Assembly: GCA_963676655.2 (NCBI GenBank)
Contig: CAXXKX010000004.1
Span: forward strand, 310,001 to 374,000
Source of the DNA: G963676655 sp963676655
GTDB lineage: Bacteria; Verrucomicrobiota; Lentisphaeria; Victivallales; Victivallaceae
DNA: 64,000 nucleotides
Reading direction: 5' to 3'
Below are positions 17,241-25,083 of this stretch, one piece after another (within the stretch, counting starts at the first letter, position 1; each line of letters begins with the position of its first letter). The position numbers and the translations under genes were made by a program. Under the pieces are notes generated by a model, which saw only the letters and a program-made list of their open reading frames with translations, did not search any database and had not been told where the DNA came from.

Positions 17241-17269
17241 ACTATACATTCCATTTATAGATTTGTCAA
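17241..17269 (-). promoter_or_regulatory. Sigma-70 promoter of carbohydrate module 1
   Basis: Minus-strand TTGACA (17264-17269), 17-base spacer, TATAGT (17241-17246), about 57 bases before the GntR start codon. Confidence 0.75.
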
Positions 17270-17359
17270 TCCCGGGTTTTTTAAAAAGGAGATTATTTGT
17301 GAGATGTGAGATTTGTGAGATTGCTGAAAAGACTCACAGAGCGGTCGGATGCTACACGG

Positions 17360-17398
17360 AAAAAAGGACTTACAGGTCTTATGTGACCTGTAAGTCCT
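17360..17398 (-). terminator. Intrinsic terminator downstream of ybiT
   Basis: A perfect 14-base-pair stem (17365-17378 with 17385-17398, loop of 6) followed on the minus strand by six T. It ends ybiT transcription and insulates the GntR promoter. Confidence 0.85.
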
Positions 17399-17483
17399 GT
17401 ATAGTGTAACCTCAATCTTATTTCAACGGTCTGATGTTGTCGTGTGGACAGAGGCTTTCCTGTTTTGCCGAAAAGCTTGTCTG

Positions 17484-19091
17484 TTACCCGATTTTGCCGG
17501 CTTTCTTTTTCTTTTTCCAGTCCTCGAAATCCTCAATGGTGCCGGGGTAATCGGTGATGCCTTCGTCGGAAACTTCGATGATCCTGGTGGCCAGTGAACT
17601 GATAAGTCGATGGTCGTGGGATACGAAGATCACCGTGTCGTCGAACAGCGAAATGGCGTAGTTCAGGGCTTCAATCGATTCCAGGTCCAGATGGTTGGTC
17701 GGCTCGTCAAGGATCAGGACATTGCCGCCGTCCATCATCATTTTGGAAATGATCAGACGCGATTTCTCACCGCCGCTAAGCACTTTCACCGGCTTGAAAA
17801 CATCATCGCCGCTGAACAGCATTTGGCCCATAAATGCCCGGAGATCCTCTTCGCTCATGTATTCCGATCCGGCCGACTCGAGCCATTCGATCGCGATTCT
17901 TTCGTTATCCAGAATTTCATTCGGGTCCTGGGGGAAGATACTGAGGTTGGCGGTATCGCCGTGAACGACCATGCCGGAATCCGGATCAAGCTGTTTGGTC
18001 AGGATTTTCAACAGGGTTGTTTTGCCGATTCCGTTTTTGCCGATGATCGCCACTTTCTCGTTTTGGCCGATCTCGCAGGAAAAGTCCTTGAACAAGGTGG
18101 TATCGTAGGTCTTGGAAATCTTATGCGCCTCGATCACTTTCTGTCCCAGGCGCGATTTGGGTTTGAACCTGATATACGGCGATACTCGCGAACTCGGTTT
18201 CATCTCGTTTAATTCAATTTTTTTCAATTCCTTTTCACGCGAAGTTGCCTGTCTGGCTTTCGACGCGTTGGCGCTGAAACGGGAAATAAACGCTTTTAAA
18301 TCGTGGATGCGTTTTTCCATTTTCTTGTTTTGTTTTTCCATCAGTTCGCGCATTTCCAGGCTGGCGATGGTGAAGGCGTCGTAATTTCCCGGAAACATGC
18401 GGATGACATGATAATCGAGGTCGGCGGTATGGGTGCAGACGCTATTCAGAAAAAAACGGTCATGCGAGATGAAGATCGCGGTTCCCTCGTAGCGTTTGAG
18501 AAACTCGATCAGCCATTCGATCGACTCCATATCGAGATGGTTGGTCGGTTCATCCATCAGCAGGATATCGGGATTGCCGAACAGGGCCTGCGCCAGCAGC
18601 ACCCGCAGCTTGAATCCTCCTTGTAGCACTGACATTTGCGAGTTGAGCATTTCGTCGGTAAAGCCGAGGCCTGAGAGCAGTTTGGCGGCTTCCGTTTCCA
18701 TTTCGTAGCCGCCGGCGTCGCCGAATTCTATCTCGATATCGCCGCAGCGTTCGTCTTCTTCGTCGGTCAGTTCGTCTTTGGAATATAGCTCTTCGCGTTC
18801 GCAATGCAGATCCCATAGTTTTTTGTTTCCCATATATACGGTATCCAGGACGGAGTATTCGTCGAACACGGTGTGGTCCTGATGGAGGTAGCCGATGGTA
18901 CAGTCTTTGCCGATGATCACTTCGCCTTTTGACGGATACAGTTCACCGGTGAGGATTTTCATGAAAGTCGATTTGCCGGAACCGTTGGCGCCGATCAGGC
19001 CATAGCGGTTGCCCGGGGTAAACATTACCGTGACATCTTCAAACAGAACGTCACGGCCGAAACGCATGGTTAATTTTGAGGTTGAAATCAT
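17484..19091 (-). CDS. ybiT: ABC-F family ATP-binding protein YbiT
   Basis: A 535-residue soluble protein with two ABC ATPase domains, of the ABC-F class that acts on the ribosome. Domain 1 has Walker A GANGSGKS and Walker B ILLMDEPTNHLD; its signature is degenerate (LQGGF). Domain 2 has GKNGIGKT, the signature LSGGEKSRL and VLILDEPTNHLD. The linker carries FISRFSANASKARQATSRE, which is shared with E. coli YbiT, and the start (LTMRFG, NRYGLIGANGSGKSTFMKIL) also fits YbiT rather than EttA or Uup. The length is close to the 530 residues of E. coli YbiT. The terminator at 17360-17398 follows it. Precise role in translation is not settled for this subfamily. Confidence 0.9.
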   Translation of the reverse strand: MISTSKLTMRFGRDVLFEDVTVMFTPGNRYGLIGANGSGKSTFMKILTGELYPSKGEVIIGKDCTIGYLHQDHTVFDEYSVLDTVYMGNKKLWDLHCEREELYSKDELTDEEDERCGDIEIEFGDAGGYEMETEAAKLLSGLGFTDEMLNSQMSVLQGGFKLRVLLAQALFGNPDILLMDEPTNHLDMESIEWLIEFLKRYEGTAIFISHDRFFLNSVCTHTADLDYHVIRMFPGNYDAFTIASLEMRELMEKQNKKMEKRIHDLKAFISRFSANASKARQATSREKELKKIELNEMKPSSRVSPYIRFKPKSRLGQKVIEAHKISKTYDTTLFKDFSCEIGQNEKVAIIGKNGIGKTTLLKILTKQLDPDSGMVVHGDTANLSIFPQDPNEILDNERIAIEWLESAGSEYMSEEDLRAFMGQMLFSGDDVFKPVKVLSGGEKSRLIISKMMMDGGNVLILDEPTNHLDLESIEALNYAISLFDDTVIFVSHDHRLISSLATRIIEVSDEGITDYPGTIEDFEDWKKKKKAGKIG

Positions 19092-19174
19092 TATCAGTTC
19101 ACTTTAAACATTTGAGATTGGTTGAGTTGAAGTTAATTACCTGTATCATATATTTGTCAGGTATACTGTTAACA

Positions 19175-19198
19175 TAAAAAAGAGGGCCGGAGCCCCCT
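19175..19198 (-). terminator. Intrinsic terminator of the activase-like gene
   Basis: GC-rich hairpin (17 to 18 bases, 19181-19198, loop CGGA, one mismatch) followed on the minus strand by a run of T, about 25 bases after the stop codon at 19223. Confidence 0.7.
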
Positions 19199-19222
19199 TT
19201 GATTACGAGATGTCAGGCCGGA

Positions 19223-21292
19223 TTATTTCAGCGGCCCAAAGATATTGCCGAATTTTTTACTGTTGAGAGCTTCGATATAGGCGCTGACCTTGGTGTAGGT
19301 ACTGCACGGATCGATAGTCGGGTCGACACAATCGCCGTCAAGAACCAGCAGCGGAACGCCTTTTGCATTGAGTTCCTCTCGCAGATGCTTGACGAAAGAA
19401 GCGTCGGACATCGAACAGCGGCCGAAACCGTGATTATAGAGGATGCAACCGTTGAAATTGGCTTTTGCAGCGTTATTGCTGATAGTTTTTACCCGGTCGT
19501 TCGGGTCAAGGAAACCGCTCTGCATCAGCTTACGGGACAGTGAGCGTAACGGATCACTCGGATTAAGCGGATCCCAGGCAATGTAGTTGACCTCTTCAAA
19601 GACAATCGGGGCGTTGCAGTCTACTTCAATGTAATTCAATAATTCGCGATCATAGAACGGCGGCAGATGCAGCCACAAAATACGGTGAGTATCATTTAGC
19701 GAGATATTGTTCCCGATTTCCTCTTTTCGGATCAGCAGATCCTGAAGGAATTGCTTCTGAATATCGACCAGTTCTTTGCGTCCCCACGCCTGAGAGAAGA
19801 TCGCGGAGAAATATACGGCCTGGGTACCGCGCAGCAACGGCGGACTGATCATGCGCAGATTATTGCATTGAATGGAAACGTCCCGTGCCTGATTGGATAA
19901 TTCACATGCCTCCGCCAACCGGCCTTTGTCAAGTTTCCGGCCGGTCGCCTTTTCCAACTCTGAAATAGCCTGTTCCAGTTCACCTGCCATATGTTCGATG
20001 GCGGCATCGGTTAACTTGGACGGGGTGTACAGCGAGTAAAATTGTTCCTCGATACCATAAGACCGGGACAGGTCACGGAATACTCTTTCCCCTTGCTGGC
20101 AGGGTTCCGAGGTCGACGCGCAATAGCTTGGCTGCGGCAGCTCAATTCCCTCAAGTACCCGAAGGAACGAGCAGGTTTCCGCCGAATAACCTTTACAGGC
20201 GGCATTGTCGAACGATTTTTTGATTCGCTTGGGATTACGGGCGAACAACGCCGCATAAGTTTCCAGAGTCAGCATTCGCACATCAAGCGCGTTGAGTATT
20301 TCGGTCGGGAAAAACAGGTTCCGCCAGACGACCGGGCGGTCGTCGCGCGACAGGAAATCCTTACGGGTGCTTTTCGCCCGCAAAGTGATCGATTCGAGCG
20401 GCCGGTCGGAATACAGCTCTTTTCTCGGCTTGAGTTTGTTGGTCAGGTTTTTGAATTCCAGGGCCAGACAGGCCGCCCCGAGGGCTCCCATGACTCCACG
20501 GAACTCAGGAATTACAATATTGTTACCTGTTACCTCGCGCAGATAGTACGCTACGGCCCGGTTGTAGGCTACGCCGCCCTGGAAGACGATGTCACCTTTG
20601 TAATCGTTGAATATTTCACCGACCCCGCTCATGATAGTTCTGGCCTGGGCGCGGCAGGCGCCGCCGATGATGTCGCCCAGCGGGAAACGGTTTTTAAATT
20701 TATTGATTGAAGTGGCGCTTAGAACCGCGCAGACGGAGGAGAATTCCAGCGAATTGTCGTAATTGACCCGGTCGGCCATTTCTTCGACCGGAACATTCAG
20801 TTTACTGGCGACGCTGTCCAGAAACGCGCCGGTTCCGGCCGCGCAGATTCCGCTCATTTTTGAGTTCCACATCTGCATCTTTTCATTGTAGATCATCGCC
20901 TTACTATCCTGACCGCCGACATCAAGGATGGCTTTGCAGTCCGGATAGTAGTGCCTGGCGCCGGCGACGTGGGCGGAAACCTCACTTACGCGGAAATCAT
21001 AGGGAATAAAACGGGCTGTATCTTCAACTATCTGACTGCCGGTGACTACCGTGCATTCCAGATTGTCGAAAGAAAGACCCGCATCCGCCAGAAATGACTC
21101 AATATTCTTTTTGGTGGCGCCCAGGTTGCACGCTCCGCAGCGGTGACAAATTCCGGAGCAGGTCAGACGACCTGAATCAACGGTTTTGGTTCGCTGGTAT
21201 AGAGAGTGCCTGACCTTCCCCTGATCGTTTATAATAACAGCCTTCAACGTGGTTGACCCGAGGTCAACCCCGAGGTAATATGTTCGCTTCAT
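19223..21292 (-). CDS. Acyl-CoA dehydratase activase-like ATPase fused to a HgdB-like domain
   Basis: A 689-residue protein. The amino half is a BadF/BcrA/HgdC-type ATPase (DLGSTT near residue 10, DVGGQDSK, GGVAYNRAV) with cluster cysteines in SGICAAGTGAF and SSVCAVLSATS. In this family a [4Fe-4S] cluster held between subunits gives a low-potential electron to 2-hydroxyacyl-CoA dehydratases or related double-cubane proteins. The carboxy half (about 330 on) resembles the HgdB/FldC-type dehydratase subunit, with VFEEVNYIAWDPL and the GFGRCSMSD segment. Odd: an extra motif C45-x3-C49-x2-C52-x2-C55 interrupts the ATPase domain early, so an additional cluster is possible. It is a single gene ending in a terminator. 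Substrate unknown; strictly anaerobic chemistry is expected. Confidence 0.8.
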   Translation of the reverse strand: MKRTYYLGVDLGSTTLKAVIINDQGKVRHSLYQRTKTVDSGRLTCSGICHRCGACNLGATKKNIESFLADAGLSFDNLECTVVTGSQIVEDTARFIPYDFRVSEVSAHVAGARHYYPDCKAILDVGGQDSKAMIYNEKMQMWNSKMSGICAAGTGAFLDSVASKLNVPVEEMADRVNYDNSLEFSSVCAVLSATSINKFKNRFPLGDIIGGACRAQARTIMSGVGEIFNDYKGDIVFQGGVAYNRAVAYYLREVTGNNIVIPEFRGVMGALGAACLALEFKNLTNKLKPRKELYSDRPLESITLRAKSTRKDFLSRDDRPVVWRNLFFPTEILNALDVRMLTLETYAALFARNPKRIKKSFDNAACKGYSAETCSFLRVLEGIELPQPSYCASTSEPCQQGERVFRDLSRSYGIEEQFYSLYTPSKLTDAAIEHMAGELEQAISELEKATGRKLDKGRLAEACELSNQARDVSIQCNNLRMISPPLLRGTQAVYFSAIFSQAWGRKELVDIQKQFLQDLLIRKEEIGNNISLNDTHRILWLHLPPFYDRELLNYIEVDCNAPIVFEEVNYIAWDPLNPSDPLRSLSRKLMQSGFLDPNDRVKTISNNAAKANFNGCILYNHGFGRCSMSDASFVKHLREELNAKGVPLLVLDGDCVDPTIDPCSTYTKVSAYIEALNSKKFGNIFGPLK

Positions 21293-21720
21293 TCCTGCAC
21301 TTATTCCTGTATTTATATTTAATAATCATTATTATATTTAACAGAAATATAACACGTTTTTGCAAAAAAACCAGTTTGTAATCAGTAAAAAAGGAATTAA
21401 CAGCAGGAGCTTGAATATAATCACCGATGCCGTTCCTTGGCCCGTTTTGCATATTCAAATTTGGGCTTTTGGAGGAAATGCCTCGATTGGTTTCACATAA
21501 TTGATTTCGATTTACCACCAATTATTCACAAAATTGTAATATACGGTATTAAAAATACAAATATGTGAAAATAAAATTACATTATGACAAGATTGGATTT
21601 TATATAATTACTTAATTGTAATGAGTTTGGGGGTGTTGACAAAAAAGTTGGCATATTTACTGCGTATGAATAAATATGTCGTAATTTATATTGTAGTTTT
21701 CATTCAAAAAAGGAGTAGAA
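21293..21720. other. Intergenic region with the glnK promoter
   Basis: This divergent region of 428 bases is AT-rich. The sigma-54 promoter at 21648-21663 is the only clear element. No reading frame with the look of a gene and no riboswitch known to me was recognised; an 85-codon minus frame overlapping the activase start is low-complexity and not credible. Confidence 0.5.
21648..21663 (+). promoter_or_regulatory. Sigma-54 promoter of glnK-amtB
   Basis: TTGGCATATTTACTGC has the invariant GG (21650-21651) and GC (21662-21663) exactly 10 bases apart, as in the -24/-12 promoter (TTGGCA-N-TTGC). It is 57 bases before the glnK ATG. The TTGACA at 21636 has no matching -10 box. Confidence 0.75.
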
Positions 21721-22062
21721 ATGAAATTAATCGTCGCTTACGTAAAGCCTGAACGGCTGAATGCCATTAAGCAGGAACTGTACAAAAATGAGATTTTTAA
21801 AATCTCAGTAACCAATGCCCTGGGCTGCGGTCAGCAGAAAGGTTACCACGAAAGCTATCGCGGAGTGGATGTTGAAGTTAATCTGCTGAAAAAGATTCGT
21901 ATCGAGATCGCGGTCAATCAGGATTTTGTTCAACCGACCATTGACGCGATTATTGCCGGGGCAAAAACCGGGAATATCGGAGACGGTAAAATCTTTGTCA
22001 TTCCGCTGGAAGACTGTATCCGTATCAGGACCGGTGAAACCGGACAGGAAGCTATTGGCTGA
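21721..22062 (+). CDS. glnK: P-II family nitrogen signal protein GlnK-like
   Basis: A 113-residue trimeric P-II protein that reads 2-oxoglutarate, ATP/ADP and nitrogen status and usually blocks AmtB when nitrogen is plentiful. It aligns with E. coli GlnB without gaps: GCGQQKG, Y46-R-G at the T-loop, GKIF-type block GDGKIFVIPLEDCIRIRTGE at the end. Position 51, the uridylylated tyrosine in proteobacteria, is Val here, so control by uridylylation there is not possible; regulation by small molecules only is likely. It is 43 bases upstream of amtB and is driven by a sigma-54 promoter. The ribosome site AAAGGAG precedes the ATG. Confidence 0.95.
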   Translation: MKLIVAYVKPERLNAIKQELYKNEIFKISVTNALGCGQQKGYHESYRGVDVEVNLLKKIRIEIAVNQDFVQPTIDAIIAGAKTGNIGDGKIFVIPLEDCIRIRTGETGQEAIG

Positions 22063-22105
22063 ACACTGGAATCCAACAAAACATAAATATAATATGAGGA
22101 ACAAA

Positions 22106-23425
22106 ATGATGATTCGTAGAAATAATATAAAATTGCTGGTGCTGCCGGCGTTGCTGATGCTTTGCGGCAGTCTTGGTGCTGCCGAGACAAAAGTTTCAAC
22201 GGAAATGTTTACTATTAACAATACTTGGATTCTGGTTGCAACTTTTCTGGTTTTTGTCATGCATCTCGGCTTTGCCACTTTGGAAGCCGGCTTGACCCGG
22301 GCCAAAAATACGGTCAATATTCTTTTCAAAAACACGGTTATTGTCGCTATCGGCATCTTGACCTACGCAATGATCGGTTTCAGCCTGATGTTTCCGGCCG
22401 GAAACTGGCTGATCACCGATTTTCTCGGTTTCAACGGCTTCGGATTGAATTGTCCGGAAGGCGCCGCCGGGCTTATCGATTACGCTAAAGGGAACTACTC
22501 CTATTGGGCGTTTTTCATGTTCCAGGGCATGTTTGCCGCGACTGCTGCGACCATAGTTTCGGGTGCGGTGGCCGAGCGAATCAAATTGAGCAGTTTCATG
22601 GTTTTTTCCGCCGTTTACGTTGCGCTGATCTACCCGTTTCTGGGCAGTTGGTGCTGGGGTGAGGGCTGGCTTTATGCGATGAACTTCCATGACTTCGCCG
22701 GTTCCACTTTCGTCCATTCCGTCGGTGGCTGGGCCGCTTTGGCAGGAGTCATTTTCCTCGGACCGCGCAGCGGTAAATATGTCAACGGCGTTGCCAAGCC
22801 GGTATTCGGGCACAACATGCCTTTGGCTGCAATCGGGGTTTTCCTGTTGTGGCTTGGCTGGTTTGGATTTAACGGCGGTTCAGTATTGTCCGCGGACGCC
22901 GGTTCAGTATCCTATGTCTTTGTTACCACTACTCTTGCTGCGGCCGCGGGAATCATCGCTTCGATGTTCACTTCATGGACCGTTCAAAAGAAGCCTGACC
23001 TTTCCATGGTTCTTAACGGCTGCCTGGCCGGTCTGGTCGGTATTACCGCGGGAGCGGACGTGGTTTCGGTTTCTGCCTCCATTATCATCGGACTGGTTGC
23101 CGGGGTGATTGTGGTTCTCTCGGTTATGATGTTTGACCGCCTGCATCTCGATGATCCGGTCGGGGCGCTTTCAGTGCACCTTGTTTGCGGTATCTGGGGG
23201 ACTCTGGCTGTCGGCATATTCTCATCGGATTTCTCTTTCCTGACTCAGTTGATCGGGGTTGCCGCGGTTGGCGCTGTCAGTTTCGTTGGCGCATCGGTTA
23301 TTTTCGCCGTCCTGAAACACACTTGCGGTATCCGGGTCAGCGAAGCGGAAGAGGCTCAGGGCCTTGATATCGGGGAACACGGTATGGAAGCATATTCCGG
23401 GTTCCAGATTTTCACTAACCAGTAA
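22106..23425 (+). CDS. amtB: Ammonium transporter AmtB
   Basis: A 439-residue Amt/Mep/Rh channel that passes ammonium into the cell. It has a signal peptide (KLLVLPALLMLCGSLGAA) and about 11 hydrophobic helices. The conserved pore histidines are present in FVHSVGGWAAL and in HLVCGIWGTLAVG, and the signature FGFNGGSVLSAD is seen. ATG ATG at 22106-22111 with GAGGA just before sets the start; longer in-frame extension into glnK is not real. It follows glnK, the classic P-II/Amt pair, and is closed by a strong terminator at 23437-23473. Confidence 0.95.
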   Translation: MMIRRNNIKLLVLPALLMLCGSLGAAETKVSTEMFTINNTWILVATFLVFVMHLGFATLEAGLTRAKNTVNILFKNTVIVAIGILTYAMIGFSLMFPAGNWLITDFLGFNGFGLNCPEGAAGLIDYAKGNYSYWAFFMFQGMFAATAATIVSGAVAERIKLSSFMVFSAVYVALIYPFLGSWCWGEGWLYAMNFHDFAGSTFVHSVGGWAALAGVIFLGPRSGKYVNGVAKPVFGHNMPLAAIGVFLLWLGWFGFNGGSVLSADAGSVSYVFVTTTLAAAAGIIASMFTSWTVQKKPDLSMVLNGCLAGLVGITAGADVVSVSASIIIGLVAGVIVVLSVMMFDRLHLDDPVGALSVHLVCGIWGTLAVGIFSSDFSFLTQLIGVAAVGAVSFVGASVIFAVLKHTCGIRVSEAEEAQGLDIGEHGMEAYSGFQIFTNQ

Positions 23426-23436
23426 ACTATTCCGCG

Positions 23437-23473
23437 ACTCGCCGGGATTTGAGCCCGGCGGGTTGCATTTTTT
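23437..23473 (+). terminator. Intrinsic terminator of glnK-amtB
   Basis: A 10-base-pair GC-rich stem (23437-23446 with 23454-23463, one G-T pair, loop of 7) followed by TTGCA and a run of T. Confidence 0.85.
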
Positions 23474-23527
23474 ATTTTTACCGTTTATATTACAAAAATG
23501 TTGATTCTATAATATGGGAGAACAATA

Positions 23528-25066
23528 ATGAATGATACAACCGGCAATTCACTGGGCATTTCTGTCCTGAATCAGATCAGCCATGTGTTGGTGCATCAGA
23601 AAAATGTTTCTTCACTATTGACTGAAGTTCTGGATATTCTTTATCGTGAAATGGGCCTGCTGCGCGGGACGCTGACGTTGCGCAAAGGTGATTATTTGTT
23701 TATCGAAGCTTCCCATGGACTGACGGATGTGGAGATCAAACGCGGCAAATATCTTATGGGTGAAGGTATCACCGGTAAAGTCGCTGAAACGGCTAAATCG
23801 ATTGTTATACCGGATATTTCTCAGGAACCGGGATTTCTTGACCGGACGCAGACTCGTTCCGAGCGTCAGGATATTGCTTTCATATGCGTGCCGATTCTTC
23901 GCGACGAAGAAGTTATCGGGACCTTGAGTATTGACCGTATCAATGAAGAAGCCGGTAATTTGGAGCCGATCCTCTATCTGCTTGAAACCGTCGCAAACAT
24001 TCTGGCGGATGCTGTTGAAGTTTGCCGTCAGCAGCATGATGAAAGAGAAGAACTTCTGGCGGAAAACCGTCGCCTCAAAAGTGAACTGGATAAAAACTAC
24101 CGTCCCGCCAATATTGTCGGAAACTGCAGCAGCATGCGGCAGATATTTGCGATGATCGCCCAGGTCGCCGACAGCACCGCCACGGTATTGATTCGCGGCA
24201 GTTCCGGGACCGGTAAGGAGCTGGTGGCGCGTGCTATTCATTACGCCAGCGATCGTAAAGACAAACCGTTTATCGCGGTCAATTGTGCCGCTTTACCGGA
24301 AAATTTGATTGAAAGTGAATTGTTCGGGCATGAAAAAGGCTCGTTTACCGGGGCGACCGCGACTCGTGTCGGCCGGGTTGAAGCCGCCAATGGCGGAACG
24401 CTCTTCCTTGATGAGATCGGCGATTTGAGTTTGCCGGTCCAGGTTAAGCTGCTGCGTTTTCTCCAGGAGCGGACCTATGAACGCGTCGGCAACAATGAGG
24501 AACGCAAGGCGGATGTCCGGATTCTGGCCGCGACCAGCCGGAACCTTGAGGAACTGATGAACGCCAACAAGTTCCGGGAAGACCTGTATTATCGTTTGAA
24601 TGTTTTCCCGATCCACATTCCGGACCTGAAAGAACGTCGGACTGATATTATGCTGCTGGTTGAATATTTCCTTGAAAAATACAGCCGCATTTACAATAAG
24701 CAGATCAAGCGTATTTCGACCCCGGCGATTAATATGATGATGTCGTATCACTGGCCCGGAAACGTGCGGGAACTGGAAAACTGTATCGAACGTTCGGTAT
24801 TGACCGCGACTGACAATGTGATTCACGGTTACAATATGCCGCCGTCCCTGCAGACTGGTCAGTCCACCAACACTGCTTCAATTGTCCCTGAGCATAAAGC
24901 TGATTTTATGACTATGGTTGCGTCCTTCGAGCGTGAATTGATCGTCGACGCCCTGAAACTTTCACGCGGCAACGTCGCTTCAGCATCGCGTCAGATGGGG
25001 TTGACCCAGCGCATTATGCACTATAAGATTGATAAACTGGGTGTTGATCCCAAGAAATATCGCTAA
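23528..25066 (+). CDS. NifA-like sigma-54-dependent activator with GAF domain
   Basis: A 512-residue enhancer-binding protein: GAF sensor (about 25-165), linker coiled coil, AAA+ domain (Walker A GSSGTGKE at 224-231, sigma-54 contact loop GSFTGA at 271-276, a common variant of GAFTGA, Walker B GGTLFLDEIGDL) and a Fis-type helix-turn-helix at the end (SRGNVASASRQMGLTQRIMH). This order is that of NifA, VnfA and AnfA. It lies 103 bases after amtB, beyond a terminator, so it has its own transcript, and it is a good candidate to act on the sigma-54 promoter of glnK. No nif genes are in the window, so nitrogen fixation is not shown. Ribosome site GGGAG, 8 bases before the ATG. Confidence 0.9.
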   Translation: MNDTTGNSLGISVLNQISHVLVHQKNVSSLLTEVLDILYREMGLLRGTLTLRKGDYLFIEASHGLTDVEIKRGKYLMGEGITGKVAETAKSIVIPDISQEPGFLDRTQTRSERQDIAFICVPILRDEEVIGTLSIDRINEEAGNLEPILYLLETVANILADAVEVCRQQHDEREELLAENRRLKSELDKNYRPANIVGNCSSMRQIFAMIAQVADSTATVLIRGSSGTGKELVARAIHYASDRKDKPFIAVNCAALPENLIESELFGHEKGSFTGATATRVGRVEAANGGTLFLDEIGDLSLPVQVKLLRFLQERTYERVGNNEERKADVRILAATSRNLEELMNANKFREDLYYRLNVFPIHIPDLKERRTDIMLLVEYFLEKYSRIYNKQIKRISTPAINMMMSYHWPGNVRELENCIERSVLTATDNVIHGYNMPPSLQTGQSTNTASIVPEHKADFMTMVASFERELIVDALKLSRGNVASASRQMGLTQRIMHYKIDKLGVDPKKYR

Positions 25067-25083
25067 GGGATAATATAACTTAA

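Noticed and set aside
17298..17321. Three TGTGAGAT repeats upstream of the module 1 promoter
   Set aside because: Short, imperfectly spaced and upstream of the -35 box; could be chance, not strong enough to call a site.
21264..21521. 85-codon minus-strand frame upstream of the activase gene
   Set aside because: Overlaps the activase start, biased composition with runs of Ile, Lys and Asn, no motif.
21636..21665. Sigma-70 promoter for glnK using TTGACA at 21636
   Set aside because: No -10 box at 16-18 bases; the overlapping GG-N10-GC sigma-54 site fits better.
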